Shown: piece by piece, positions 21,987 to 32,078 of the stretch
Position numbering within the stretch: the stretch's first letter is position 1
How the letters are laid out: each line of letters opens with the position of its first letter
Origin: Desulfonatronum sp. SC1
GTDB taxonomy: Bacteria; Desulfobacterota; Desulfovibrionia; Desulfovibrionales; Desulfonatronaceae
Length of the DNA stretch: 64,000 nucleotides
NCBI RefSeq assembly: GCF_003046795.1
Contig: NZ_PZKN01000004.1
Coordinates: forward strand, 62,001 to 126,000
Direction of reading: 5' to 3'
The notes under the pieces: generated by a model
What the model was told of the DNA's origin: nothing
What the model saw: only the letters and a program-made list of their open reading frames with translations
The model's database searches: none
Program-made: the position numbers and the translations under genes

Positions 21987-23339
21987 CTAACTAACATCCG
22001 CGATACGCTTGTCAATTCCGGGAAAGTCCGGATTCAGATCCTTGACCCGGAGGTACAATTCCAGGGCCTCTTGCTTTTTCCGAACTTGCTGCATGGCCAC
22101 CCCAATATTGAACGCGGTGATATCGTTGGAGAACATATTGATTTTGCTAATCTTCATCGCCTTCTCAAACGCATCGTGGGCGTCCCAGAATCGGCCGCCT
22201 TCCATGTAGGCCATGCCGATGTTGTAGTGAACGATCTCCGCGTCGGAGGCCACGTTGAGCACCTTCTTGAATTCCTTGACGGCCTGCTCCCACTTGCCCT
22301 GCTTGCGCAAGGCGATGCCCAGCCTGTTGAAAACATGGACGTCGGACTGGGTCAAGGTGGACTTACCTTCCAAAATCTCACGAAAATACTTTTCGGCCAG
22401 AGACGCGTCCTTTTTCATGCAGGCCTCGGCCACGGTCAGTTTGACGTGATCGATCATATCCTTGGCCTGCTTGTTGGAAATCTTCACGGCCTCCTTGAAG
22501 TACGTATCGGCTTCCTCCGTATTCCCCTGGTCCAAGTGCAGTTCGCCGATCTCGATCTTGCGGTCCATGTTCATCGGGCTGAGGCGTTCCAGCTTTTCCA
22601 GATATTCCAGTTGAGCCCCAACGTCGTTCTTTTCCCGAAAATAATCAACGATCTTTTTTAACGGCTCCAAATACATCTTGGCATGCTGGGCCGCTTGGAG
22701 ATAAGCTTGCAGGGCTTCGTCGTCCCGCCCCTGCCGAAGAAAGGCGTCTCCCCGGATCATCAGGGCCGCGGAACTGTTAGGCTTGATCTCCAGAATCTTT
22801 TCCACCACTTCCAGGGCTTTGTCATAGTCTCCCTTTTGAATCAGGTCCTTGCCCTGCCCCACCAGTTTGGGCAACTGTCCTTGGGGGCGGATGGTCAGAG
22901 CGATCTTCTCGACCAGCGTATTCACGGAAACCGGCTTGACAATAAAATTGTCGGCCCCAATCTCGTGCAAATAAACCAAAAGATTACGATCTGCTTCCGT
23001 GGTCATCAGGATGATATGGGATTCCGGATACGTAACCTTCAAAAACTTGATCAACTGATTGTTGCTGCGGCTGTTGACGACGCGCTCTATAAAAAAAAGC
23101 GGCTTGCCCTTGATGTCGATGATCCGGCGGGTGTCTTTAAGCAATTCCTCCTCGCGCAGCGCGAACCGCATGCAGTCCTTCAACTGAAGGTGGCTGGAAA
23201 ATGTATTGCGCAGAATTTTCACCGCAATGGTATCATCGGTAAAAACAAGACAATACCCACGCTGATCCAGAACAAAATCCTTGATCACCACCTCGTATTT
23301 CTTGAGTAGCTGAACCGCGGCCAGCTGATTCTCATACAT
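21987..23339 (-). CDS. TPR protein with a degenerate receiver-like N-terminal domain
   Basis: From the ATG at 23339, with AAGGAGG upstream, the product is 450 residues. The N-terminal 125 residues resemble a response-regulator receiver fold: YLHEIGADNFIVKPVSVNTLVEKI is the usual end with the conserved Lys-Pro. The strand where the phosphorylated Asp should stand reads PLFFIERV, so phosphorylation looks impossible. From about residue 140 it is a series of TPR helices (for example KGDYDKALEVVEKILEI and NTEEADTYFKEAVKI). It probably acts as a cytoplasmic protein-interaction scaffold. The longer open frame upstream lacks family character. Confidence 0.75.
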   Translation of the reverse strand: MYENQLAAVQLLKKYEVVIKDFVLDQRGYCLVFTDDTIAVKILRNTFSSHLQLKDCMRFALREEELLKDTRRIIDIKGKPLFFIERVVNSRSNNQLIKFLKVTYPESHIILMTTEADRNLLVYLHEIGADNFIVKPVSVNTLVEKIALTIRPQGQLPKLVGQGKDLIQKGDYDKALEVVEKILEIKPNSSAALMIRGDAFLRQGRDDEALQAYLQAAQHAKMYLEPLKKIVDYFREKNDVGAQLEYLEKLERLSPMNMDRKIEIGELHLDQGNTEEADTYFKEAVKISNKQAKDMIDHVKLTVAEACMKKDASLAEKYFREILEGKSTLTQSDVHVFNRLGIALRKQGKWEQAVKEFKKVLNVASDAEIVHYNIGMAYMEGGRFWDAHDAFEKAMKISKINMFSNDITAFNIGVAMQQVRKKQEALELYLRVKDLNPDFPGIDKRIADVS

Positions 23340-23410
23340 CGAGAACCTCCTTGAAAGACAAACGCTCAACCAGCGCCAAGCGACGCGGTCGCTGAACAAA
23401 GGATCAACGC

Positions 23411-24064
23411 ATGCCCCTTGAAATTGAAGTAAAATACTTAAATCCGAACCTGCAAAGCGTCTGCGAGCGACTCGTGGATGCGAGGGCGACGTTTTGCGCC
23501 AACCATTTCGAGGAAAATTGGCTGTTCGACACTCCGGACCGGCGACTTCGGGCCGCGAACACCCTGCTTCGATTGCGGCAAGCGGACGGGGCAACGCTGA
23601 CGGCGAAAAAGAAGCCGGATGCCTCACAAGCCTTTGAAGCACGATTCAAGGTGCTTGAAGAACTGGAGACAAAGGTCGACGACCCGAAATCGATGCGAAT
23701 AATTCTGGAGATGTTGGGGTATGTCATCGTATTTCGATATGAGAAGATCCGGGCGACATGGCAGTGGCAATCATGTACCATCTGCCTGGATACGTTGCCC
23801 TTCACCCAAGTCGTGGAGCTTGAGGGGACGCCGGAGTCCATAGAGCTCACCGCCCGTCGACTCGGCCTGGACAAGCTGGAGCCGTCAACCGGGAACTATG
23901 TTCAACTGTACAAGGACCACTGTCAGGCCCTGGGCGTTTCGGAACAGGATAGGTTTCTTTTTTCCGAGACGCAACGCACCGCCGCCAAGGCCGCGATGCG
24001 GGAGGCCGGCAATGACCCTACCCCATACGCTGTATTTCTCCGGCCAGACTTCCCAGGGGCATGA
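23411..24064 (+). CDS. CYTH domain protein (class IV adenylate cyclase-like)
   Basis: The 217-residue protein begins with the CYTH signature EIEVKY and continues with [16 protein letters not shown], the basic strand that binds triphosphate, and [12 protein letters not shown], the acidic metal-binding strand. CYTH proteins are tunnel-fold enzymes acting on triphosphates, either class IV adenylate cyclases or triphosphatases. Sequence alone does not decide between these. It is divergent from the TPR gene and overlaps the 3' end of cheB by 47 bases tail to tail. Confidence 0.82.
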   Translation: MPLEIEVKYLNPNLQSVCERLVDARATFCANHFEENWLFDTPDRRLRAANTLLRLRQADGATLTAKKKPDASQAFEARFKVLEELETKVDDPKSMRIILEMLGYVIVFRYEKIRATWQWQSCTICLDTLPFTQVVELEGTPESIELTARRLGLDKLEPSTGNYVQLYKDHCQALGVSEQDRFLFSETQRTAAKAAMREAGNDPTPYAVFLRPDFPGA

Positions 24065-25079
24065 CCTTGCGCACTCCGCCCAGCTTGATGGCCTCGTTGG
24101 GCATCCCGAACACGATACTGGTCTGCTCGTCCTGGGCCACGGTATGAGCCCCGGCGTCGAACAATTCGCGCATGCCCTTGGCCCCGTCATCCCCCATCCC
24201 GGTCATGATCACGCCCACCGCGTTGGCCCCGGCATACCGGGCCGCGGAGCGGAACAGCACGTCCACCGAGGGCCTGTGCCGGGAAACCAACGGCCCGTCC
24301 TTGATTTCCACATAATATTTTGCCCCGCTGCGCTTGAGCAGCATGTGCCTGTTTCCAGGCGCGATCAAGGCTTGTCCGCGGAGCATGGTGTCGCCGTCCT
24401 GGGCCTCCCGGACCGTGACCCGGCAGATCCCGTCCAGGCGCTTGGAAAAGGCCGCGGTGAAATTCTCCGGCATGTGCTGGACCACGGCGATGGCCGGGCA
24501 ATCCATGGGCAAGGCCTCGAGAAGGATGCGCAAGGCCTCGGTTCCACCAGTGGACGCTCCCACCACCACGACCTTTTCCGTGGTCTTGACCATGGCCTTG
24601 GGCTGTTGGCTCAGGGGAATCACGGCGTCCGCGGTCAGCTTGGGTTTGACAATGACCGGCGTGTACACCCGCAACTTAGCGCTGGCCGCGGCTTTCACCG
24701 CGTCGCAAATCCTGATCCGGGACTCCTCGAAAAACTTCTTGGTTCCGATCTTGGGCTTCTGGATAATCTCCACGGCCCCGTATTCCAAAGCCTTGAGGGT
24801 GGTCTCAGCACCCTGTTCGGTCAGCGTAGAGCAGATGATCACCGGGATCGGATGTTGGGCCATAATCTTGCGCAGAAAAGTCAGCCCGTCCATACGCGGC
24901 ATTTCCACGTCCAGAGTGATCACATCCGGAACGATCTCTTTCATCCGTTCCACCGCGGCGTACGGGTCCCCGGCGGCCCCGACCACCTCGATGCCCGGAT
25001 CCGAGGCAAGCAGTTCGATCAGCGCCTGCCGAACCAAGGCGGAATCGTCCACAATCAGCACCTTGATTTTTTGTTTCAT
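24018..25079 (-). CDS. cheB: Chemotaxis methylesterase/glutamine deamidase CheB
   Basis: CheB removes methyl groups from chemoreceptor glutamates when phosphorylated. The 353-residue protein has a receiver domain (phosphoacceptor Asp in [13 protein letters not shown], Lys in GAVEIIQKP) joined to the methylesterase domain with the Ser of [12 protein letters not shown], His of VVQHMPENF and Asp of [10 protein letters not shown]. Its ATG overlaps the cheD stop by four bases (ATGA), so the two are co-translated. Confidence 0.95.
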   Translation of the reverse strand: MKQKIKVLIVDDSALVRQALIELLASDPGIEVVGAAGDPYAAVERMKEIVPDVITLDVEMPRMDGLTFLRKIMAQHPIPVIICSTLTEQGAETTLKALEYGAVEIIQKPKIGTKKFFEESRIRICDAVKAAASAKLRVYTPVIVKPKLTADAVIPLSQQPKAMVKTTEKVVVVGASTGGTEALRILLEALPMDCPAIAVVQHMPENFTAAFSKRLDGICRVTVREAQDGDTMLRGQALIAPGNRHMLLKRSGAKYYVEIKDGPLVSRHRPSVDVLFRSAARYAGANAVGVIMTGMGDDGAKGMRELFDAGAHTVAQDEQTSIVFGMPNEAIKLGGVRKVMPLGSLAGEIQRMG

Positions 25080-25639
25080 CGCTTTAACTCGTTTTGCTGG
25101 ATCGTTGAACGGGAGCAGACTGCTCGATCATCCGGAAAAACTGACCGTTTGATCCGCTTGATCCACACCTCGCCCGTGTGACTCAAGAAATACAATTTTC
25201 GCCCCACGGGGCCGCCGACATCCGAGGCCAAAACGCGCAACCCGGCCCGCTCCAATTCCATGATCGCCATTTGGACGTTCTTGCGACCGACGCTGCCCGC
25301 GGAGGAACTTTTACCTCCGGTGAACCCAAACAGTTCCGCGCCGCCGAAGACCTTGATCTGAATGTCCTTGCGTCGCCCTCCATGGCGTTCCACCGCCGAC
25401 AGGATGTTCTGGATGGAATGGTTCACGAACCGACAGGGTTGCTTGGCGATATGCTCGTCGTTGTGCTCCGCTGAATCCGGCAGCAGGGCGTGAAAAATGC
25501 CACCCAGGCGAATGGCTGGCTGATAAAAGGATACCGCGACGCAGGAGCCCAGTACCGTGCAGACCAGCGTCGGATCCTTGGACAGGAAGCATTCACCGAT
25601 ATGGAGATGAAAAACCGGATAGTTCGAAAAATCCGTCAT
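25076..25639 (-). CDS. cheD: Chemoreceptor glutamine deamidase CheD
   Basis: CheD deamidates receptor glutamines and in some species partners with CheC. The 187-residue protein has the catalytic Cys in [11 protein letters not shown] and His in GGIFHALLP, followed by GGAELFGF and GRKNVQMA typical of the family. It is encoded directly upstream of cheB with overlap, an arrangement suited to coordinated adaptation of the same receptors. Confidence 0.93.
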   Translation of the reverse strand: MTDFSNYPVFHLHIGECFLSKDPTLVCTVLGSCVAVSFYQPAIRLGGIFHALLPDSAEHNDEHIAKQPCRFVNHSIQNILSAVERHGGRRKDIQIKVFGGAELFGFTGGKSSSAGSVGRKNVQMAIMELERAGLRVLASDVGGPVGRKLYFLSHTGEVWIKRIKRSVFPDDRAVCSRSTIQQNELKR

Positions 25640-25810
25640 ATATTGTACCTTGCCCTTCCCCTCATGCGCGGAAGGATACTCGCTACACCGACATCACCGC
25701 AAGGTGGATACGGCAAGAAACATCGCGGCGCACCTCAAAGCTACCCGACTTTTTCAAGGCTATCAATTCGCAAAAAAAATACCCTTCGCATCGGCAAGCC
25801 CAGGATCGGT

Positions 25811-27451
25811 TCACGTATCCGAACAATCCCCAAAAAAAGGGGCGTGGTTGGAGGTGAACACGGGAGGGTCGCGGCGCAGAATCGCGGCCACGGCAGGGTG
25901 GCGCCGGAATTCCCGATCCAGAAATCGGCGCACCAAATGCCGATCCCAGCCTTTGGGATGCCGAAAGCCGGCATACAGGGAAAGGTCGTCATCGTAGGGC
26001 AAAACCTCCAATCCGGCTCGTCCCCGTCCGGCCAACGGCAGATTGAACAAGGCCAGATTCAGAAAGCTGATGGCGTGGCTGTTCCGGACGGTGAATTTCA
26101 ACGTAGCCCGTGCCTCGTACTCGGACTCAGAGGGCGTACCGAAGAGCAGATAAACGTAGCGGGCGATCCCGGCCAAGCGCAAGTTTTCCAGAACCCGCTC
26201 GGCCAAGTCCAGGTTCACGCCCTTGTTTTCCCGGTCCAGGACGGCCTGACTGCCGGACTCCAGCCCCAGCTTGAGCATCACGCAACCGGCCCGACGCAGG
26301 GCGCGGCAGTACTCCGGGTCCGCGAGACGCGGGAAAAAGCGGACAAACCCATACCAGGGAGGCCCTGGCGGAGTGCGGATCAGTTCGTCCAGCAGGGCCG
26401 GGCTCAGGGCGTTGTCCACCAGATGCAGCAGCACGGGCCGATGTCCTTCGGCTAAGGTCCGCAGGTCACCCACCACCCGGCCACGACCCACTGGGGCGTA
26501 CCGGTTGCCCTCCGCCGGTTCCGGGCAAAAGGCGCATCGGTTCCAGTAGCACCCTCGGGAAGCGGCATAGGGCAGAATCAGCCCCGGCGCGAAATAATTC
26601 TTCAAGGGAAAAAGACCATATTTTGGGAGTCCGGATGGAACCTTCCCGAGTGCGGCCTTGTCGAGCCATTGAAGCAGCGGGGCTTCCCCAGGCCCGGAAA
26701 TCACCGCATCCACCAGTCCGGAGAAAAGAGCACCCAGAGTACCCAAGGTGCCCTTTAAGGTGAATTCCGAGGTCGCCCCGGCCACAGAGTCGCTCGCCGG
26801 CTTCAGCTCACAACCCGTCAGTCGTCCATCTGCTTTGGCCAGTCTCCCGGCCCACGAGGTGACCAGCCCACCGCCCAAAAGAATCGCCGTATCCGGCCAG
26901 CGGCGACGGATGAATCCGATCAAGGCGAAGGCGCACAGGGCCTGACTCAGGTAGTTCAGGGAAATACCCACGGCATCGGGCTGAAACGTCTCCATGGTCC
27001 GGATCAGCCGGGGCGCGAGAACCGGTATAAAGGGATTGGCTTCCGGTATTTCCGCGGCCCGGAGCAGATCCCGGGTTCGCGTGGGAGCCAGCCGATCATC
27101 CTGATAGTTGGCCAGGGAAATCCGGATGCCCGAGCCTGGAACGTCCGGAACGGATCGCTCCACAAGGCGATTCAGATCCGCGACCACCCGCGAGTAGCGA
27201 TCCGGCGAGTCATAGGTCTCCTTACGGCGGATCGCGTCGAGGTTCCGGTCCCGGTGGCGCACGGCCCGCCGGGTCCAGGGGTCCTCCCCAGCCACCTCGC
27301 CGCGCATCAGTCCCTCCAGCCCTTCCAGATTCAGATCCAGAACTCCGCACTCCACCCCGGCCCGCTCCAGGGTTCCGACCAACGCGGCAATGCCTCCCGG
27401 CGGTTCGCAAGCTTTGGCCACCGGGGGGTGGATGAAAAGGATGGAAGGCAA
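25811..27451 (-). CDS. B12-binding-domain radical SAM protein
   Basis: The 546-residue protein has an N-terminal Rossmann-like domain of the cobalamin-binding class (MPSILFIHPPVA ... GVLDLNLEGL; VGISLNYLSQAL), then a radical SAM core with the cluster motif RGCYWNRCAFCPEP, a C-x4-C-x2-C variant seen in this subfamily, and later LKLGLESGSQAVLD. Its substrate is unknown. The gene begins one base from the end of pgm and is likely co-transcribed with it; no functional tie is evident. Confidence 0.8.
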   Translation of the reverse strand: MPSILFIHPPVAKACEPPGGIAALVGTLERAGVECGVLDLNLEGLEGLMRGEVAGEDPWTRRAVRHRDRNLDAIRRKETYDSPDRYSRVVADLNRLVERSVPDVPGSGIRISLANYQDDRLAPTRTRDLLRAAEIPEANPFIPVLAPRLIRTMETFQPDAVGISLNYLSQALCAFALIGFIRRRWPDTAILLGGGLVTSWAGRLAKADGRLTGCELKPASDSVAGATSEFTLKGTLGTLGALFSGLVDAVISGPGEAPLLQWLDKAALGKVPSGLPKYGLFPLKNYFAPGLILPYAASRGCYWNRCAFCPEPAEGNRYAPVGRGRVVGDLRTLAEGHRPVLLHLVDNALSPALLDELIRTPPGPPWYGFVRFFPRLADPEYCRALRRAGCVMLKLGLESGSQAVLDRENKGVNLDLAERVLENLRLAGIARYVYLLFGTPSESEYEARATLKFTVRNSHAISFLNLALFNLPLAGRGRAGLEVLPYDDDLSLYAGFRHPKGWDRHLVRRFLDREFRRHPAVAAILRRDPPVFTSNHAPFFGDCSDT

Positions 27452-29104
27452 TCAGATCGCCCCGGCCGCCTGGAACGCGGCGTCCACCAGGGCCTGGGCC
27501 TCTTCCGCCAATTGCTCCAGGTGGGCCTGGTCGCGGAAGCTTTCGATGTAGATCTTGTAGATGTCCTCGGTTCCCGACGGCCGGGCCGCGAACCAGCCGT
27601 TGGCCGCGACCACCTTCAGCCCTCCGATGGAGGCATCGTTGCCCGGGGCGTTGGTCAGCACGGCCGTGATCGGCTCTCCGGCCAGGGTGTCCGCCCGGAC
27701 CATTTCCGGAGTCATGGATTTGAAGGCTTTTTTCCGGGCCAGATCCGCCGGGGCCGAACGCCGCTCATAGACCGGACGACCCAGATTGTCCGCCAGTTCG
27801 TCGTACAACTCCTGAGGCGTCTTACCGGTCACGGCCAGCATTTCCGCGGCCAGGAGATCCATGACCAGCCCATCCTTGTCCGTGGTCCAGACCGTGCCGT
27901 CCTTTCGCAAAAACGACGCTCCGGCGCTTTCCTCGCAGCCCAGCCCCAGGCTGCCGTCCAGCAAGCCCGGCACGAACCATTTGAAGCCCACGGGGACTTC
28001 GTGCACCTCCCGGCCCATGGATGCGGCCACCCGGTCCAACATGGAGCTGGTAACCACGGTCTTGCCCACTCGCGCCTTGGGGCTCCATTGCGGACGATGG
28101 GCGAAGAGATAGGCCGCGGCCGCGGCCAAATAGTGGTTCGGATTCATCAACCCCGCCGGGGTGACGATGCCGTGGCGGTCATAATCCGGGTCGTTGCCGA
28201 AGCAGAGGTCGAAGCGGTCCTTTTGGTCCAGCAGCCTGGCCATGGCATAGGGAGAAGAGCAATCCATGCGGATCACCCCGTCCTTGTCCAGGGGCATGAA
28301 GGCGAAGCGCGGGTCCAGGTCCGTGTTCACCACGGTCAGGTCCAGGCCATAGCGCTCGGCCAGGGGCGCCCAGAAGGCGATCCCCGAACCGCCCATGGGA
28401 TCCACGCCCAGTCGAGGCTTGGCCCGGGCAATGGCTTCCATGTCCACCACATTGGCCAGGTCCGCGATATACGGCGCGATATAATCATATTCCTGGACGG
28501 TCTTTGCGGCCAAAGCCCGCGCAAGGGACACGCGCTTCACGCCGCGCAGATTCTGCTCCAGCAGTTCGTTGGCCCGATTCTCCACGACCTTGGTCACGTC
28601 CGTGTCCGCCGGGCCGCCGTGGGACGGATTGTATTTGAATCCGCCATGTTCCGGAGGATTATGGCTGGGCGTGATCACCACCCCGTCGGCCCGAATTCCG
28701 GCATGGTCCCGATTGAAGGTCAAAATCGCGTGGGAAATCACCGGGGTGGGAGTGTAGCCCAACCCTTTCTGAATCATGACCTGAACGTCGTTGGCCGCGA
28801 ACACCTCCAGGGCCGTGGCCAGAGCCGCCTCGGACAGGGCGTGGGTGTCCATGCCCAGAAACAGCGGCCCGGTTATTCCGGCCCCGGCCCGGTACTCACA
28901 GACCGCCTGCGCCACGGCCAGGATGTGCGCCTCGTTGAAGGAGCACGCCTCGGCCACGCCGCGATGTCCCGAGGTGCCGAAGGCCACTCGTTCCTCGGCA
29001 CGACTCGGGTCCGGCTCCAGAGTGTAGTACCGGGAAAGGGCGCGGGGAATATTAGGGAGCATGTTTTGAGGAGCGATTTTTCCGGCCAAAGGATGAACGG
29101 GCAT
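27452..29104 (-). CDS. pgm: Phosphoglucomutase (alpha-D-glucose phosphate-specific)
   Basis: Pgm interconverts glucose 1-phosphate and glucose 6-phosphate. The 550-residue product matches the Escherichia coli-type enzyme: FGTSGHRG at the N-terminus, the phosphoserine loop [16 protein letters not shown], the metal loop [10 protein letters not shown], the sugar loop [10 protein letters not shown] and the phosphate-binding [12 protein letters not shown]. The start at 29104 is set by GGAGG eight bases upstream. The longer frame adds 38 residues without similarity. Confidence 0.94.
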   Translation of the reverse strand: MPVHPLAGKIAPQNMLPNIPRALSRYYTLEPDPSRAEERVAFGTSGHRGVAEACSFNEAHILAVAQAVCEYRAGAGITGPLFLGMDTHALSEAALATALEVFAANDVQVMIQKGLGYTPTPVISHAILTFNRDHAGIRADGVVITPSHNPPEHGGFKYNPSHGGPADTDVTKVVENRANELLEQNLRGVKRVSLARALAAKTVQEYDYIAPYIADLANVVDMEAIARAKPRLGVDPMGGSGIAFWAPLAERYGLDLTVVNTDLDPRFAFMPLDKDGVIRMDCSSPYAMARLLDQKDRFDLCFGNDPDYDRHGIVTPAGLMNPNHYLAAAAAYLFAHRPQWSPKARVGKTVVTSSMLDRVAASMGREVHEVPVGFKWFVPGLLDGSLGLGCEESAGASFLRKDGTVWTTDKDGLVMDLLAAEMLAVTGKTPQELYDELADNLGRPVYERRSAPADLARKKAFKSMTPEMVRADTLAGEPITAVLTNAPGNDASIGGLKVVAANGWFAARPSGTEDIYKIYIESFRDQAHLEQLAEEAQALVDAAFQAAGAI

Positions 29105-29207
29105 GGAGCCTCCTGGAATTATTAAAAGGGAAAAAAGACGACGCCAACAACGGCTGGCCCGATTTTTGTAGAACTTCAGGGAACATTTCACAACCAAGGA
29201 TGAGGAG

Positions 29208-30608
29208 ATGATCGTCAATCAACCCTGGCCGCCTTTGCTCTTCCCCGGCCAACAGCACACCCCGTCCCCGCTCTCAGGGCAATCGCCGGGATCGGAGCAG
29301 CGTCAGAACGCCGACTTTTTGGCCGAGATGCTCAAGATGTCCTTGAACGCCTCGGCCATTCAATCCATAGGTGACCTTCCCCAACAGAAGGGTGGACCAT
29401 CCGCCGACCCAACAACGCAACTTTTGATGGGCCAATCTCCCTTGTCGCACATGAGCCGAAAAGACGCCTCGACACATGCCGCCCCGGAAGCACCTGCGGG
29501 AAAACTCCCGGGAATACTCCCGGAGTCGATCTCGAAAACAGTCTCGGAACACATTCCGGAATCACTGCAAAAGACCGTGCTGAACTCTCTCGCCCCAATG
29601 CTGAACGGAACCGGCGCTCCAGGAACTGGCGGCCCTGATCCCCTCTCCCAGTTGATCAACCACGTCACCGGCTCCACGCAAACCCCCGCGGCAAGTTCCC
29701 TGATCGGCTCCCCGGCGGCCCTGGTCGCTCTGATCCAGTCCGCGGTGGAGCAACCGCCCTCTTCCCCCAAGCCGTCGCTCGCGAACCCGTCCACCCTGCG
29801 CCGGGCCATTTCCGCTTATACGCCCCAGTATTCAGCGGATGGCTTGCGCCAAAAAATTGACCATTCAACACGCAGGGATTTGGGCCCGGCCCACCCCGGC
29901 CACGCGACACCGACCGAGCGACTGCATGCCGGGCGTACAGGAACGTTGGATGCCGTCCCAACGGAGGAAAGCATTTCACAGTCCCAGCCCGGGATTCTGG
30001 CGGCCCGGTTCGAGTCCGCCAATCGCCCGAACGCCATCGGCTATGATCGCCGGGGCGGCACCTGCTACGGGACATACCAGTTGTCCTCCAGGATGGGCGG
30101 GATGGACGCCTTTCTCAAGTTCCTGGACTCCGAGGCCCCTCAATGGGCAAAGCGGCTACGTGAGGCGGGGCCAGCCAACACCAAAGGCCGCACCGGAGCC
30201 ATGCCCGCGGAATGGAAGCGAATCCACCGCGAAAACCCGGAACGGTTCGCCGGGTTGCAGCACGCCTTCACCCAGAAAACTTACTACGATCCCGCGGCCA
30301 ACCTGATAAATCGCCGCACCGGCATCGATCCGAACCAGGCTTCCCCGGCCCTGCGCGAAGTACTCTGGAGCACGGCGGTGCAGCACGGCGTCAACGGAGC
30401 CGCAAACATCTTCCAACGCGCCCTGGATAACGTTTCCGCCAACGGCCCTCCTCGGGAGAGCGACCTGATCCAGGCCATCTACAGCGAGCGGAAAACCCGA
30501 TTCACCGGCTCCACCCAGGCCGTGCGCTCCGCGGTCCAGAACCGCTTCGAGCAGGAAATGCAACTAGCCCTGGCCTTACTTCCCGAGGAACGGGACGTGC
30601 TGGTCTGA
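29208..30608 (+). CDS. Protein with a C-terminal lysozyme-like domain
   Basis: The 466-residue protein has a long, low-complexity Pro/Ser/Gly-rich N-terminal half and a compact C-terminal domain from about residue 260. That domain shows [27 protein letters not shown], reminiscent of peptidoglycan-cleaving or phage-tail/effector lysozyme-like folds in which the first Glu is catalytic, and ends with [22 protein letters not shown]. There is no signal peptide. It could be a flagellar or secreted cell-wall hydrolase, but this is an inference. A MITE starts at the base after its stop codon. Confidence 0.45.
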   Translation: MIVNQPWPPLLFPGQQHTPSPLSGQSPGSEQRQNADFLAEMLKMSLNASAIQSIGDLPQQKGGPSADPTTQLLMGQSPLSHMSRKDASTHAAPEAPAGKLPGILPESISKTVSEHIPESLQKTVLNSLAPMLNGTGAPGTGGPDPLSQLINHVTGSTQTPAASSLIGSPAALVALIQSAVEQPPSSPKPSLANPSTLRRAISAYTPQYSADGLRQKIDHSTRRDLGPAHPGHATPTERLHAGRTGTLDAVPTEESISQSQPGILAARFESANRPNAIGYDRRGGTCYGTYQLSSRMGGMDAFLKFLDSEAPQWAKRLREAGPANTKGRTGAMPAEWKRIHRENPERFAGLQHAFTQKTYYDPAANLINRRTGIDPNQASPALREVLWSTAVQHGVNGAANIFQRALDNVSANGPPRESDLIQAIYSERKTRFTGSTQAVRSAVQNRFEQEMQLALALLPEERDVLV

Positions 30609-30759
30609 CAGTCCGTTGATAAACTCCCAATTGCTGCGTCGTTGCAAAAAGTTCAAACTCTCACGTATCAGTAAATACGCTTCGACCTTGAGCTTTTATT
30701 GCTCCTTGCACTTGGGGTTTTTGAACGGACTGCCGACAAAGGTCTTTTTCAGCAATCAG
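30609..30759 (-). mobile_element. MITE-like repeat, copy B (151 bp, complete)
   Basis: This intact copy lies in reverse orientation. Its ends CAGTCCGTTGATAAACTCC and (reversed) CTGATTGCTGAAAAAGACC are imperfect inverted repeats. It is flanked by CTGA (30605-30608) and CTAA (30760-30763), a near-perfect four-base target duplication. The TGA of the left flank is the stop codon of the gene before it. Its length is identical to copy D and to copy C minus its internal insertion. Confidence 0.85.
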
Positions 30760-30772
30760 CTAAGCAACCTGT

Positions 30773-31066
30773 TCACGAAAAATCACGCATGGAGCCGAAA
30801 AACGTCTCCGGGTCCCAGTCTTCTCCGACCATCCGCTCCATCTCCGCAAAAAACGCATCCCACCCACTGATCTCTCCCAGCTTGGAACCGTTCTTAAAGA
30901 CCTTGAACGTTGTTCCCTTGGGACACTTGGTCATGTTCACCTCCACCGAGGCCCCGGAGGGCATTTGCTCGGTCCAGTGCGCGGACCAGGAACTCCGATC
31001 CCCTTCGGTTTTCTTGTACTTCTCAAAAAATTCCTCAAAAACGCGAACGATTTCCTGCTGATCCAT
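30773..31066 (-). CDS. Small soluble protein of unknown function
   Basis: The 97-residue acidic protein has no signal peptide. It reads as a compact alpha/beta domain (EEFFEKYKKTEGDRSSWSAHW, VEVNMTKCPKGTTFKVF, then AFFAEMERMVGEDW). I do not recognise the family. The start ATG is preceded by an AAAGGAGT-type site. It lies between a MITE and the divergent Cys-rich/RidA gene. Confidence 0.6.
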   Translation of the reverse strand: MDQQEIVRVFEEFFEKYKKTEGDRSSWSAHWTEQMPSGASVEVNMTKCPKGTTFKVFKNGSKLGEISGWDAFFAEMERMVGEDWDPETFFGSMRDFS

Positions 31067-31270
31067 CGAGGCGACTCCTTTTTCGGCGTGAACCGGTTAT
31101 GTTGTTTGGGTGCTGGATGTTTTCACGAAACAGGCGCATACTCAACACTTCAGTCCCTCACAACACTCATTTTGAGAGCCGCATCGTGTCCACCAGCAAC
31201 AGCCCTGCCTCCTCCCGGCATTGTCCACTCGGGATCATCACGACGATCAACGTCCGGGGGAGCGTTTTCC

Positions 31271-31984
31271 ATGCCGACTAAACCCTGCGTCGGGTGCGGC
31301 TGGTGTTGTCTCACGGACCAATGCATGGAATCCCATCGCAAGCACGGCTATCTGCCGCGTTGTCCGGAAATTGTCTGGGATGTGGAGAATGTTCGCTATA
31401 ATTGTCGCTTGATGCAGGATCCCGTCAGCGGCGGGGCGTCACGAAAGGCCCTGCTCCAGGGCAAGGGATGTTGCGCTCCGCTGAATTCCTGGAGAGACCA
31501 CGTCCGCAATCGCGATCCACTCCCGGCCGTCCGAACCGATTTATCGCCCGCTCTGATCCCCGCAACCAAACCATCTTCCGAAACCTTCGAGGAGCCCCAC
31601 ATGAAGCACTGCATCGCCACTCCCGACGCGCCCAAAGCCATCGGCCCCTATTCCCAGGCCGTGCGCACCGGCAACCTGCTCTTTCTCTCCGGCCAACTGC
31701 CCCTGGACCCGCAAACCATGCAGTTCGTGCCCGGCGGCATCGCGGAGCAGACCCGACAGGTGCTGACCAACGCCCGGGCCGTGCTGAAAGCGGCCGGCTC
31801 CGACCTGGAGCAAGTGGTCAAGGCCACGGTCCTGCTCAAGGACATGAACGACTTCGCCGCGATGAACGGAGTTTACGGCGAATTCTTCACCTCCGACCAT
31901 CCGGCCCGGTCCACGTTCCAGGTGGCCAAACTGCCCCTGGACGCCTTGGTGGAGATCGAGTTGATCGCGGAAATACAGGAGTAG
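31271..31984 (+). CDS. Cys-rich domain fused in frame to RidA-type enamine/imine deaminase
   Basis: The frame from the ATG at 31271 (GGGGGAG upstream) has no stop until 31984, 237 residues. The first 80 are a Cys-rich module (CVGCGWCCLTDQC, RCPEI, NCRLM, GCC) like small YkgJ-type metal-binding proteins. Residues 111-237 are a full RidA/YjgF domain (IATPDAPKAIGPYSQAV, LFLSGQLPLDP, RSTFQVAKLPLDALVEIE), which clears reactive 2-aminoacrylate. A GGAG site before the ATG at 31601 would allow RidA to be made alone. Whether the long form is made is open. Confidence 0.7.
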   Translation: MPTKPCVGCGWCCLTDQCMESHRKHGYLPRCPEIVWDVENVRYNCRLMQDPVSGGASRKALLQGKGCCAPLNSWRDHVRNRDPLPAVRTDLSPALIPATKPSSETFEEPHMKHCIATPDAPKAIGPYSQAVRTGNLLFLSGQLPLDPQTMQFVPGGIAEQTRQVLTNARAVLKAAGSDLEQVVKATVLLKDMNDFAAMNGVYGEFFTSDHPARSTFQVAKLPLDALVEIELIAEIQE

Positions 31985-32078
31985 CGTATTCGGCTCACGC
32001 AAAGGCGCGAAGACGCTTAGGTTCAGAAAGCTTCGCAGCTTCGCGTGAGCCCCAGGCCGATTCCCACGCACCCGGCGC

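Noticed and set aside
30616-30870. A conserved reading frame of about 40 codons (NSQLLRRRKKFKLSRMNKYAS) shared by all four MITE copies
   Set aside because: The frame is a by-product of the repeated DNA: it spans the element, uses its terminal repeats, has no consistent ribosome site and differs between copies by changes that do not favour synonymous sites.
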